Below, in pieces: positions 40,835 to 50,724 of a stretch of 64,000 bases of DNA. Where the stretch lies: positions 248,001 to 312,000 of the forward strand of contig NZ_FOUS01000008.1 of assembly GCF_900114915.1 (NCBI RefSeq). The letters run 5' to 3'. The number at the start of each line of letters is the position of its first letter. Within the stretch, counting starts at the first letter, position 1. The notes beneath the pieces are model-generated. The model was not told where the DNA came from. It ran no database searches and worked only from the letters and a program-made list of their open reading frames with translations. The stretch is from Bradyrhizobium sp. Rc3b. Lineage in GTDB: Bacteria; Pseudomonadota; Alphaproteobacteria; Rhizobiales; Xanthobacteraceae. Both the position numbers and the translations under genes were made by a program.

Positions 40835-43800
40835 CTATTCCGCCGGCGCAGGCACCGGGCGCGGCACGGACCGGCGCCGCAGGCGATCGATCAAGAGGTA
40901 GATCACCGGCGTGGTGTAGAGCGTCAGGATCTGCGAGACGAACAGGCCGCCGATGATGGTGATGCCGAGCGGACGGCGCAGCTCCGTGCCGGGGCCGGTC
41001 GCCACCACCAGCGGAATGCCGGCGAACAGCGCCGCCATGGTCGTCATCAGGATCGGCCGGAAGCGCGCCTGGCAGGCCTCGAAGATCGCTTCCGCCGAGG
41101 ACAGGCCGCGCTGGCGTTCGGCGTCGAGCGCGAAATCCACCATCATGATGCCGTTCTTCTTGACGATGCCGATCAAGAGGATGATGCCGACGAAGGCGAT
41201 CACCGTCAGCGGCGTGTTGGTGAGCTGCAAGGCGAGCAGCGCGCCTAACCCCGCCGAGGGCAGCGTCGAGATGATCGTGAGCGGATGGGCGAGACTCTCA
41301 TAGAGCACCCCGAGCACGATATACATCGCCACGAGCGCGCCGAGGATCAGGAGCGGCTGGCGGCCGCTGGTCTTGGCGAAGTCGCCGGCATTGCCGTCGA
41401 AGCTGCCGCGGATGCCTTCGGGCATGTGAAGTTCCTCCACCGCCCGCTGGATGTTCTGGGTCGCTGCCTGAAGCTGCACGTCCGGCAGCAGGTTGAACGA
41501 CACCGTCGTCGAGGGAAACGACTGCGAGTGATAAACCGCGAGCGCGGCCAACCCACGCGTCGCATGCACCACGGCCGACAGCGGCACCTGCGCGTCGTTC
41601 GCGCCGGCAACGTAGATGCGCTCGAGGTTGGAGGGATCGACCTGGAACTTGGGATCGATCTCCAGCACGGTCATGTACTGGTTGCGCTGGGTGTAGATGA
41701 TCGAGATCTGCCGCTGCGAGAAGGCGTTGTTCAGCGCGTTGTCGATGTCCTGAACCCTGACGCCGAGTGCCGAGGCCTTCTGGCGATCGATGTTCAGGGT
41801 CAGCTGAAGCCCGCCGGGATCGCGGTCGCTGGAGATGTCGGTGATACCCTCGACGCTCTCCATGCGCTTGGCCACGATCGGCGCCCACTTCTGCAGCAGA
41901 CCGAGGTCGGTGCTGGTCAGCGTGTACTGGAAGTCGGAATCACTCTGCCGCCCGCCGGCACGGACGTCCTGGGCAGCGAACATGAAGAGGCGAATGCCGG
42001 GCACGGGGTACAGCGCGCGCCTCAGACGGTCGATCACGACCTGCGTCGAGACGTGGTCGCGCTCCTCCGGCGGCTTCAGGCTGATATACATGATGCCGCG
42101 GTTCGAGGTCGCTCCCCCCGGCCCGCCTCCGGCGCCGACGGTCGAGCCGATGCCGGCCACGGCCGGATCCTGCATCACGATGTCGGCGAGCCGCTGCTGG
42201 AGACCGAGCATCGACTGGAACGAGATGTCGGCCGAGGCACGCGTCGCTCCGATCACGAAGCCGGAATCGTCGGTCGGGAAATAGCCCTTGGGGACCTTGA
42301 TGTAGAGCGTCACCGTAAGGCCGATGGTGGCGAAGAACACCAGCAGCGTCGCCAGCGGATAGTCCAGCACGGTGCGCAAGGTCCGGGCGTAGAAGGCGAC
42401 GATGCGCGACAGCGAGCCCTCGATCACCCGATCGAACAGCGTCGCCGTGCCGGACGTGGCCTGCCGGATGTAATGAGCGCAGATCATCGGCGTGACCGTG
42501 AGCGACACCAGCGTCGAGACCAGGATAGCGAAGGTCAGCGTCAGCGAGAATTCGCGCAGCAGGCGGCCGACAATACCGTCCATGAAGATCAGCGGCGTGA
42601 ATGCCGCGATCAGCGACAGGCTGATCGAGACCACCGTGAAGCCGATCTGCTTCGCGCCCTCCTGCGCCGCCCGGAACGGCCGCATGCCGTGCTCGAGATT
42701 GCGGTACATGTTCTCGATCATGACGATGGCGTCGTCGACCACGAAGCCGACGGAGATCGCGAGCGCCATCAGCGACAGATTGTCGATCGAGAAGCCCGCG
42801 ACCCACATGCCGGCGCAGGTGCCGGCCAGCGCCAGCGGCACCGAGATGCCGGCCGCGATGGTCGGCGTCAGCCTGCGCAGGAACACGAACACCACGACCA
42901 TCACCAGGACCGCGGTCGCCAGCAACGTCCATTGCATATCGAGCACGCTGGCGCGGATCGTGCCGGTGCGGTCGACCAGGGTGGAGATCTCGACGCCGGC
43001 CGGAATCCACTGCTTCAGCTGGGGGACCAGCGCCTTCACCCTGTCAACGGTGTCGATGACGTTGGCATCGCCCTGCTTGGTGATCTGGATCAGCACTGCC
43101 GGCTGCTTGTTGAACCAGGCGATCGAGCGGGCGTTACGGACGGAATCCTCGATGTCGGCGACGTCGGACAGGCGCACGAAATTGCCGTTGGCGCTCTTGA
43201 TGACGATGTCGCGGAACTCTTTCGCCGTGCGCATCTGCTTGTTGAGCGCCAGCGTCTCGCTCTGGCGCTCGCCGTTGAAGATGCCGACAGGACCGAGCGG
43301 GTTGGCGTTGACGATCGCGGTCCTGACGTCGTCGGTGGCGATGCCGGCGTTCGACAGCGCGACGGGGTTGAGCTGGACCCGCACGGCCGGCTGGTCGGCG
43401 CCTGATACCGTGACGTCGCCGACTCCAGGCACCTGCGAGATGCGCTGCGCCAGAACCGTGTCGGCGACATCGTAAATCGCGCTGGCGGAGAGCGTCTTCG
43501 AGGTCAGCGCCAGGACGAAGACGGGCGCGCCGGCCGTGTTGGCCTTGCGGAAGCGCGGCAGCGTCGGCAGGTCGCTCGGCAAATCGACCATCGCGGCGTT
43601 GATCGCCGCCTGCACGTCGCGCGCGGCCTTGTCGATGTTGCGGCCGATGTCGAACTGGAGCTGGATGCTGGTGTTGCCGAGCGTCGAGGTCGAGGTGATC
43701 TGATTGATGCCCGAGATCTCGCCGAGCCGCCGCTCCAGTGGTGAAGCCACCGTGGCCGCCATAACCGACGGGTCGGCGCCGGGCCGGCTGGCCGAGACGA

Positions 43801-43939
43801 AGATGGCGGGGAAGTCGACGTTCGGGACCGAGGCGACGGGAAGGAAATCGTAGGCGACCACACCCAGCAGGAACAACCCGATCGACAGCAGCGTGGTGGC
43901 AACCGGGCGGCGGATGAAGGGCTCCGAGATCGATGCCAT
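40835..43939 (-). CDS. mdtC: RND efflux pump permease (MdtC-like)
   Basis: 1034 residues, HAE1-type RND. It begins MASISEPFIRRPVATTLLSI, has two pore-docking halves, and carries the TM4 proton-relay block GFVVDDAIVMIENMYRNLEH and the late helix block LLIGIVKKNGIMMVDFALDA. MdtB and MdtC act as a heterotrimer in E. coli. Its ATG shares a base with the stop of the upstream RND gene (TGATG), implying coupled synthesis. Last gene of the four-gene efflux operon. Confidence 0.92.
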   Translation of the reverse strand: MASISEPFIRRPVATTLLSIGLFLLGVVAYDFLPVASVPNVDFPAIFVSASRPGADPSVMAATVASPLERRLGEISGINQITSTSTLGNTSIQLQFDIGRNIDKAARDVQAAINAAMVDLPSDLPTLPRFRKANTAGAPVFVLALTSKTLSASAIYDVADTVLAQRISQVPGVGDVTVSGADQPAVRVQLNPVALSNAGIATDDVRTAIVNANPLGPVGIFNGERQSETLALNKQMRTAKEFRDIVIKSANGNFVRLSDVADIEDSVRNARSIAWFNKQPAVLIQITKQGDANVIDTVDRVKALVPQLKQWIPAGVEISTLVDRTGTIRASVLDMQWTLLATAVLVMVVVFVFLRRLTPTIAAGISVPLALAGTCAGMWVAGFSIDNLSLMALAISVGFVVDDAIVMIENMYRNLEHGMRPFRAAQEGAKQIGFTVVSISLSLIAAFTPLIFMDGIVGRLLREFSLTLTFAILVSTLVSLTVTPMICAHYIRQATSGTATLFDRVIEGSLSRIVAFYARTLRTVLDYPLATLLVFFATIGLTVTLYIKVPKGYFPTDDSGFVIGATRASADISFQSMLGLQQRLADIVMQDPAVAGIGSTVGAGGGPGGATSNRGIMYISLKPPEERDHVSTQVVIDRLRRALYPVPGIRLFMFAAQDVRAGGRQSDSDFQYTLTSTDLGLLQKWAPIVAKRMESVEGITDISSDRDPGGLQLTLNIDRQKASALGVRVQDIDNALNNAFSQRQISIIYTQRNQYMTVLEIDPKFQVDPSNLERIYVAGANDAQVPLSAVVHATRGLAALAVYHSQSFPSTTVSFNLLPDVQLQAATQNIQRAVEELHMPEGIRGSFDGNAGDFAKTSGRQPLLILGALVAMYIVLGVLYESLAHPLTIISTLPSAGLGALLALQLTNTPLTVIAFVGIILLIGIVKKNGIMMVDFALDAERQRGLSSAEAIFEACQARFRPILMTTMAALFAGIPLVVATGPGTELRRPLGITIIGGLFVSQILTLYTTPVIYLLIDRLRRRSVPRPVPAPAE

Positions 43940-46900
43940 CACTGCATCCCCTCGGTCGCGCCCGCGACCGGCGGGCCGCCGGATTCGGCCGGCGGCAGCG
44001 CCTGCTCGAGGCGGCGGTTGATGCGGTCGAGCGCGAGGTAGATCACGGGCGTGGTGTAGAGCGTCAGCAATTGGCTGAGCAGCAGCCCGCCGATGATGGA
44101 GATTCCGAGCGGAAACCGCAGCTCGGCGCCGGTGCCGCTCTCGATCGCCAGCGGCAAGGCGCCGAACAGCGCCGCCAGTGTCGTCATCATGATGGGACGG
44201 AAGCGCAACAGGCAGGCCTGCACGATCGCCTCGTTCGGCGACATGCCCTGCCCGCGCTCGGCCTCGAGCGCGAAGTCGATCATCATGATCGCGTTCTTCT
44301 TGACGATACCCATCAGCAAAATGATGCCGATCAGGCCGATCACCGACAGGTCCTGCCCGCACAACACCAGCGCCAGGATCGCCCCGACGCCGGCCGAGGG
44401 CAGCGTCGACAGGATCGTGATCGGATGGATGTAGCTCTCATAGAGCACGCCGAGCACGATGTAGATCGTGATCACGGCCGCAAGCAGCAGCCAGGGTTGT
44501 CCCGCCAGCGCCTTGGCGAACTCAGCGGCATCGCCGGCATAGACGCCGACGATGCTGTTGGGCATTTCGATCCGGGTCTCGATCGCTTTCACGGCCTCGA
44601 CGGCATCGCCGAGCGCGGCGCCCGGCGCGAGATTGAAGCTGAGCGACACGGACGGGAATTGCGCCTGGTGTGAGATCGCGAGCGGGGCCGTGGTGCGCTT
44701 CAGCGTCGCCACGGCCGACAGCGGCACCTGGGCATTGGGCGCGCCGACTGTAGTGCTCGCGGCGCCCGGCAGATAGAGTTTTGACAGGATCGAGGGATCG
44801 CGCTGGTACATCGGCAGCGCCTCCAGCACCACACGGTACTGGTTGGCCTGGCCGTAGATGGTCGAGATCTGGCGCTGCGCGAAGGCATCGTTGAGCGTAT
44901 CGGTGATGCCTTGCAGGCTGACGCCGAGCTGGCCCGCGCGGGTGCGATCGACGTCGAGCTGCGCCCGCAGGCCGCCTTCCTGCGCCTCCGAGGAGACGTC
45001 GCGGAACAGGGGATCGCGCCGCATCTCCGTAACCAGCTTGCGCGCCCATTCCGACACCAGCGCCGCATCGGTGCCGGTGAGCGTGTACTGGTATTGCGAG
45101 CGGCTCGACTGGGTCGAGATCTGCACGTCCTGCACCGGCTGGAAATAGACGGTCATGCCGGGAATGCCCGCCACCCGCTGCTTCAACCGGCTCACGACCA
45201 CGCTGACATCATCGCGCCGCTCGCCGCGCGGCTTCAAGGTCATGACGAGCCGGCCGACATTGGTGGTCGGATTGACCGAGCCGGCGCCGATCACCGAGAC
45301 CACGCCGACCACGTCAGGATCCGCCTTGATGGTGTCGGCGACCTCGCCCTGCCGCTTCTGCATCTCCGCGAACGACACGTCCGGCCCCGCCTCCGTCACC
45401 GCCGTGATCGAGGCAGTGTCCTGCAGCGGCAGGAAGCCTTTTGGCGCAACGACGTAGAGGACGAGGGTCGCAATCAGCGTGGCGAAGGTCACGACCAGCG
45501 TGGCGCGCTGGCGCTCCAGCACCCAGAGCAGCGTCCGGTGATAGGCCTCCACGGTGCGGTCGATGAAGCGACTGATGGCGGCGAGGCCCGGCACCGCCAG
45601 CTCCTCATGGGCGTGCTTGAGCAGCCGTGAGCACATCATCGGCGTCAGCGTCAGCGAGACCACGGCCGAGGTCACCACCGCGATCGTCAAGGTCAACGCG
45701 AATTCACGGAACATGCGCCCGACGAGGCCGGACATGAACAGCAGCGGGATGAAGACCGCGATCAGCGACACCGTCAGCGAGATCACGGTGAAGCCGATCT
45801 CGCTGGCACCCTTCAGCGAGGCCTCCATCGGCCCGTCGCCGTTCTCCATGTGGCGGACGATATTCTCGATCATGACGATGGCGTCGTCGACGACGAAGCC
45901 GGTGCCGATCGTCAGCGCCATCAGCGACAGATTGTCGAGGCTGAAGCCGGCGAAATACATGATGCCGAAGCTGGTGATCAGCGACAGCGGCAGCGCCACG
46001 CCGGCGATCAGGGTGGCCCGCAGCGAGCGCAGAAACAGCAGCACCACCAGCGTCACCAGCACGACGCTGAGAACCAGCGTGAACTGCACGTCGTGGACCG
46101 AGGCGCGGATCGTGACGGTGCGGTCGGAGACGATGGTGAGGTTCACCCCGGCCGGGATCGCGCGCTGCACCTTGGGGATTTCGGCGCGGATCTGGCTGAC
46201 GACGTCGATGACGTTGGCGCCGGGCTGGCGCTGGATGTCGATGATGACGGCGGGCGTGCCCTGGTACCAGCCGCCGGTGCGGTCGTTCTCGAGGCCATCG
46301 ACGATCTGCGCGACGTCGGCGATGGTGACCGGCGAGCCGTTGCGGTAAGCGATGATGACCGGCTTGTAGGCATCGGCGGCGGCGATCTGGTCGTTGGCCG
46401 CGATGATGTAGGATTGCTGCGCGCCGTCGAGCGAGCCTTTCGGCCCCGAGACGTTGGCATTGGCGATCGCAGTGCGCAGATCTTCCATGGCGATGCCATA
46501 GGCGGCGAGCCGCGCCAGATCGGCCTGGATGCGTACGGCCGGCTTCAGCCCGCCCAGCACCGAGACCCGTCCGACGCCGGAGATCTGGCTCAGCCGTTGC
46601 GCCAGGAGCGTGTCGGCGATGTCGCTCATCGCCCTCAGCGAGATGGTGTCGGAGCGCAGCGCCAGCGTCATCACGGGGGCGTCCGCCGGGTTCACCTTGG
46701 CGTAGGTCGGCGGATAAGGCAGCGTCTTGGGCAGCACGCCCGCCGCTGCGTTGATCGCGGCCTGCACGTCCTGGGTCGCGCCGTCGATGTCACGGTTGAG
46801 ATCGAACTGGAGCGAGATCTGGCTGACACCGAACGAGCTCGTCGAGTTCATCGCCGACAGCGACGGGATCTGGCCAAGCTGCCGCTCCAAAGGCGCGGTG

Positions 46901-47088
46901 ATCAGCGAGGCGATCACGTCGGGGCTCGCGCCCGGAAGCTGCGTGGTCACCTGCACGGTCGGGAAATCGACCTGCGGCAGCGCCGAGACCGGCAGCGCGA
47001 AATAGCCCAGCAGCCCGCCGATCAGCAGCGCGATGCCGAGCAGTGAGGTCGCGATCGGACGGCGGATGAAGGGTTCGGAGACACCCAT
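43939..47088 (-). CDS. mdtB: RND efflux pump permease (MdtB-like)
   Basis: 1049 residues starting MGVSEPFIRRPIATSLLGIA. It contains GTGFVVDDAIVMIENIVRHM (TM4 Asp pair) and GIVKKNAIMMIDFALEAERG. Similar in architecture to the next gene but clearly diverged, the usual MdtB/MdtC pairing. It exports drugs, bile salts or plant compounds using the proton gradient. ATG 47088, 37 bases after the adaptor stop. Confidence 0.92.
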   Translation of the reverse strand: MGVSEPFIRRPIATSLLGIALLIGGLLGYFALPVSALPQVDFPTVQVTTQLPGASPDVIASLITAPLERQLGQIPSLSAMNSTSSFGVSQISLQFDLNRDIDGATQDVQAAINAAAGVLPKTLPYPPTYAKVNPADAPVMTLALRSDTISLRAMSDIADTLLAQRLSQISGVGRVSVLGGLKPAVRIQADLARLAAYGIAMEDLRTAIANANVSGPKGSLDGAQQSYIIAANDQIAAADAYKPVIIAYRNGSPVTIADVAQIVDGLENDRTGGWYQGTPAVIIDIQRQPGANVIDVVSQIRAEIPKVQRAIPAGVNLTIVSDRTVTIRASVHDVQFTLVLSVVLVTLVVLLFLRSLRATLIAGVALPLSLITSFGIMYFAGFSLDNLSLMALTIGTGFVVDDAIVMIENIVRHMENGDGPMEASLKGASEIGFTVISLTVSLIAVFIPLLFMSGLVGRMFREFALTLTIAVVTSAVVSLTLTPMMCSRLLKHAHEELAVPGLAAISRFIDRTVEAYHRTLLWVLERQRATLVVTFATLIATLVLYVVAPKGFLPLQDTASITAVTEAGPDVSFAEMQKRQGEVADTIKADPDVVGVVSVIGAGSVNPTTNVGRLVMTLKPRGERRDDVSVVVSRLKQRVAGIPGMTVYFQPVQDVQISTQSSRSQYQYTLTGTDAALVSEWARKLVTEMRRDPLFRDVSSEAQEGGLRAQLDVDRTRAGQLGVSLQGITDTLNDAFAQRQISTIYGQANQYRVVLEALPMYQRDPSILSKLYLPGAASTTVGAPNAQVPLSAVATLKRTTAPLAISHQAQFPSVSLSFNLAPGAALGDAVEAVKAIETRIEMPNSIVGVYAGDAAEFAKALAGQPWLLLAAVITIYIVLGVLYESYIHPITILSTLPSAGVGAILALVLCGQDLSVIGLIGIILLMGIVKKNAIMMIDFALEAERGQGMSPNEAIVQACLLRFRPIMMTTLAALFGALPLAIESGTGAELRFPLGISIIGGLLLSQLLTLYTTPVIYLALDRINRRLEQALPPAESGGPPVAGATEGMQ

Positions 47089-47125
47089 GGGATCTGCCTG
47101 CCGCTTCAAGCGGCTGTTGTCGGGA

Positions 47126-48529
47126 TCATGGCTGCTTGGCTCCACTTCCCGCGGCCCCCGGCCCCGGGGCCGGCCCGGTCTGCCCCTTTTGGTCGCCCTC
47201 GCTGCTCTTGCGCTTGGCGCGGAACTCGCCGTCCTTACCCTGTCCGTCCTTCTGGTGCTCCTTCTGCCCTTCCTTGGCACCATCCTTCTTCTGGGCGTCA
47301 GGCCCGCGCGACCGCTTGCGCGGGGCGAGATCGGCCGACGGGGTCTGGTCGTCGCGGCCGATGGTCACCTTGGAGCCGTCGGACAGATTGGCAAAGCCCG
47401 TGGTGACGACCCTGTCGGTCGCCGACAGGCCGCTGGCGATCACCGCGTCATGCTCGTTCTGCTGGGTCACGGTCACGGGCTTGGCCGAGACGATATTGTC
47501 CTCGCCGATGACATAGCTGAACGTCCCGATCGGGCCGCGCTGCACGGCCGAGGTCGGCACCACCAGCGCCTGAGTCAGCGTCTCGACCTTGAGACGGACA
47601 TTGACGAACTGGCCCGGCCAGAGCTGGTAGTTGGCGTTGGGAAACTCGGCCTTGAGCTTGAGCGTGCCGGTGGTCTGGTCGACCTGGTTGTCGATGCCGG
47701 TGAGCTTGCCGGTATCGATCACGGTGATGCCGTCATTGCCGAACACGTCGACCGCCAGCGTACCCTTCGACGCCGCGGCGTTGACGCGCATGATTTGTTG
47801 CTGCGGCAGGCTGAACCATACCGCGATCGGCTGCAATTGCGTGATCACCACGAGGCCCGTGGTGTCGGCGGCGTGGATGATGTTGCCCTGGTCGACCTGG
47901 CGCAGGCCGGCTCGCCCTGAGAGCGGCGCCACGATCTTGGTGTAGCTCAGCGTCGCCGCCGCGTTGTCGATCGCAGCCTGGTCGGCCTTGACCAGCGCCT
48001 CGGTCTGCGCGACCAGCGCGCGCTGGGTGTCGGCCTGCTGCTTGGAGCCGGCGTTGGAGGCAGCGAGCTGCTCGTACCGTGTCAGGTCGATGCGCTGGTT
48101 GGCGAGTTGGGCCTGATCCTGCGCCTTCTTGGCGACCGCCTGGTCGTAGGTGGCTTGGTAGAGCGCGGGATCGATCTCGCCGAGCACGTCGCCCTTTTTG
48201 ACGTCCTGCCCTTCAGTAAAATTCACGGCGATCAGCTTGCCGTCGACCTGCGAGCGCACAGTCACGGTGTTGAGCGCGCGGATCGCGCCGACGCCGTCGA
48301 GATAGACCGGAACGTCCTGAACGCGGGGCGTCGCCGCCAGCACGGGCACCGGCAGGTCCGGCCGCGCGTTGCGGTCGGCAGCCGGCTTCTGGTGCATCGC
48401 GTTCCAGCCGAGATAGCCGAGGCCACCAAGGATCGCGAGCGTGATCAGGGTCATGACGAAACCGCGGCCGCGCGACTTCTTCGCCGTCCCCTCCTTCGCG
48501 TCCTGCTTGGTATCCGGCTTAAAGAGCAT
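47126..48529 (-). CDS. mdtA: Periplasmic adaptor of the RND pump (MdtA-like)
   Basis: 467 residues. One N-terminal membrane helix (GFVMTLITLAILGGLGYLGW) is followed by the lipoyl/barrel pattern of membrane-fusion proteins (VTVRSQVDGKLIAVNFTEGQ, coiled-coil hairpin, LSGRAGLRQVDQGNIIHAAD, WPGQFVNVRLKVETLTQAL). The last 80 residues are an unusual Lys/Gln/Gly-rich charged tail (DGAKEGQKEHQKDGQGKD), longer than in E. coli MdtA. It overlaps the outer-membrane gene by 11 bases. Confidence 0.92.
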   Translation of the reverse strand: MLFKPDTKQDAKEGTAKKSRGRGFVMTLITLAILGGLGYLGWNAMHQKPAADRNARPDLPVPVLAATPRVQDVPVYLDGVGAIRALNTVTVRSQVDGKLIAVNFTEGQDVKKGDVLGEIDPALYQATYDQAVAKKAQDQAQLANQRIDLTRYEQLAASNAGSKQQADTQRALVAQTEALVKADQAAIDNAAATLSYTKIVAPLSGRAGLRQVDQGNIIHAADTTGLVVITQLQPIAVWFSLPQQQIMRVNAAASKGTLAVDVFGNDGITVIDTGKLTGIDNQVDQTTGTLKLKAEFPNANYQLWPGQFVNVRLKVETLTQALVVPTSAVQRGPIGTFSYVIGEDNIVSAKPVTVTQQNEHDAVIASGLSATDRVVTTGFANLSDGSKVTIGRDDQTPSADLAPRKRSRGPDAQKKDGAKEGQKEHQKDGQGKDGEFRAKRKSSEGDQKGQTGPAPGPGAAGSGAKQP

Positions 48530-50003
48530 TGACCGGTTTCTCCATTCGCGGCTCCCAGCCGCCGCCGAGCGCCTGATACAGGCTGACGATGGCGAGCAAG
48601 CGGGCCAGTTGCGCCTGTGACAGCGCGTCTTCCGCCTGGAACAGGGTCAGTTGAGTGTTGAGTACAGTCACGATGTCGGCGGTGCCGGCGCGCAGTTGCT
48701 GCTCGGAGAGATCGAAGGCGCGGCGTGAGGCGACGACGACGTCGCGCTGCAATTGCAGCTTGATCGTGGTCTGCTTGATCGAGAACAGCGCATTGTCGAC
48801 GTCGGCGAACGACTGGATGATGGTCTTGCGGTAGGTCTGGAGCAATTCGTCCTGCCGCGCCTTGGCCAACTCGAAATTGCCGAGGATCTTGCCGCCGTCG
48901 AAGATCGGCTGCGTGGCGCTGCCGACGAGCTGGAAGAAGGCCGCATGCGGCTGGAACAGCGAGACCAAAGCCGAGCTCTGATAGCCGCCATTGCCGGTGA
49001 GCTGAATGGTCGGAAAGAACTGAGCACGGGCATTGCCGATATTCGCCGTCGCCGAGGCAAGCTGCGCCTCCTGTCGGCGGATGTCGGGCCGCTGCGTCAG
49101 CAGCTCCGAAGGCAGGCCGGGCGTGACGCGCGGGATCGCGATCCGGTCCAGCGAGCCGCCGAGCACGCGCACGCTTTCCGGCGGGCGCGAAACCAGCACG
49201 GCGAGCGCGTTGACGTTCTGGTCCAGCGTCTGGCGCAGCGGCGGCACCAGGGCTTTCTGGTTGGCAAGCACGCTCTCCTGCTGGGCGACGTCGAGATCGG
49301 TGCCAGTGCCGGCCCTGCGCCGCTCCCTGACCGCATCGAGGATGCGCTGCGCGCTCGCAATGTTGCGCTGTGAGGTCCTGATGCGGTCCTGCGAGGCCAG
49401 CACCTGGAAATAGGCGTTGGCGACGGCCGCCAGCGTCGTCAGCGCGACGGTGTCGCGGTCAAAGCGATTGGCGTTCGCCGTCTCTTCCGCCGATTGCAGC
49501 GCATCGCGATTCTGGCCCCAGAAGTCGAGCTGGTAGCTCGCGCTCAGCGAGGCCGAATAATTGACGACTTCGCGGCCGCCGATGGAGAGGCCGGACGCGC
49601 TGGAGCCCGAGGTGCGCGAATAGGTTTCCGATCCGCCTGTCGAGACGGTCGGCAGCAGCGCAGCCCCCGCCTGCCGCGCCTGGGCGTCGGCCTGGACGAT
49701 GCGCGCAACGGCGGCGGCGATGTCGAGGTTGACGGTTTGCGCCTCCTCCATCAGCTGCGTCAGCTCCGCGGAGCGGAACCCGCGCCACCAATCCAGTGAC
49801 GGCGGCGCATCACCCTTGCCCGCGTATTTGTACTGCGTGGGAACGTCGAGGGCGGGATCGGGAAGATCCTGGGTCAGCACGCAAGCCCCCGAACCGGCGG
49901 CAAGACACATCACCGCAATCCAGCGCGCCGCGCGCAGCGTCCGGGATGCAGGACCTTCAGACCGCCGCATGGCGATCGCAGGAACATCCTCTGTCACATC
50001 CAT
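48519..50003 (-). CDS. NodT-family outer-membrane efflux lipoprotein
   Basis: 494 residues. The signal ends in a lipobox-like CLAAGSGAC, predicting a lipid-anchored Cys. Two outer-membrane-efflux domains follow (NLDIAAAVARIVQADAQARQ; YSASLSASYQLDFWGQNRDA; second with LTQRPDIRRQEAQLASATAN). It is the exit duct for the RND pair encoded downstream. Start 50003; ATG 49970 is an alternative. First gene of the operon; a palindrome lies 139 bp upstream. Confidence 0.9.
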   Translation of the reverse strand: MDVTEDVPAIAMRRSEGPASRTLRAARWIAVMCLAAGSGACVLTQDLPDPALDVPTQYKYAGKGDAPPSLDWWRGFRSAELTQLMEEAQTVNLDIAAAVARIVQADAQARQAGAALLPTVSTGGSETYSRTSGSSASGLSIGGREVVNYSASLSASYQLDFWGQNRDALQSAEETANANRFDRDTVALTTLAAVANAYFQVLASQDRIRTSQRNIASAQRILDAVRERRRAGTGTDLDVAQQESVLANQKALVPPLRQTLDQNVNALAVLVSRPPESVRVLGGSLDRIAIPRVTPGLPSELLTQRPDIRRQEAQLASATANIGNARAQFFPTIQLTGNGGYQSSALVSLFQPHAAFFQLVGSATQPIFDGGKILGNFELAKARQDELLQTYRKTIIQSFADVDNALFSIKQTTIKLQLQRDVVVASRRAFDLSEQQLRAGTADIVTVLNTQLTLFQAEDALSQAQLARLLAIVSLYQALGGGWEPRMEKPVNAL

Positions 50004-50724
50004 CCCCCGCCGGGCAGATCGAACCGCCGCGCAGCCGGATTAGCCGATTCGCGGCGCGACAGTCGGGGGGCTTTGGACAACTCGTTCACAGCGGCGATGC
50101 TTTCTGCGGAACCTCGAAAATCATACTAGCCGGGCGCTGAACTGCGGGACAGTCCCGCAGTTGCGAGATGGCCACGCCGACGAAGTGGAAACGAACCGCT
50201 CGAAATTCAAAAGACGGCTGTCTCGCAGGGAGTTTTCTCATTTGAAACGTTGGGATACACGATCAAGCTTACCAAGATTTCATGTGATATTGCTGCCACA
50301 GCGGCACTTGGGCGTTTCCATCCGACCGCACCACGCCCCGCCTCAGTCGCGCCCTGGCTGAGTAATCTCACAAGCCCGTCAATCGCCGAATAGAAAGCCG
50401 TTCCTCGGGCCGATATGATTCGACCATCCGGGCGTCATCCACGGCCCTCGATGGCGAGAAGCCTCGGCCTTGGAAAAAGTTTGTCGCGAGTTGGCTGGTC
50501 ACGACTGTCATCTTCCCTGGCCTGACGGAGCGCAGGCGTTTCCTCCTATCGATATCCCGGCTTGCGGCCGAGCGCATCGCCGCCGGGCGCGCCTCTTGGG
50601 AATATTGCTGTTTGAGCAGAGGTTTCGCTCGGTTTCGCCGCAACGCAAAAGCCTTCCCCTTTGGCCTCCCAAGCACTACGTTCTCGCCAACCAGATCAAC
50701 CCCCTTGGTAGCGATTTCCCTGAC
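50004..50724. other. Divergent intergenic region between efflux operon and cysK
   Basis: 721 bp without a convincing gene. It must hold two divergent promoters. Besides the hairpin at 50142-50160 I see no repeat, RNA gene or known operator. The reading frame open upstream of cysK (from 50470) has no coding look and no RBS. Confidence 0.5.
50142..50160. promoter_or_regulatory. Palindrome upstream of the efflux operon
   Basis: CTGCGGGA-CAG-TCCCGCAG, perfect 8-bp arms, 139 bp upstream of the first efflux gene. Candidate operator for a pump regulator, though no regulator gene is adjacent. Confidence 0.4.

Noticed and set aside
41285..43405. 706-codon plus-strand open frame opposite mdtC
   Set aside because: Antisense shadow of a confidently identified RND gene.
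50470..50724. 85-codon in-frame extension upstream of cysK
   Set aside because: No homology to CysK, no RBS, low-quality composition; the family start is at 50725.
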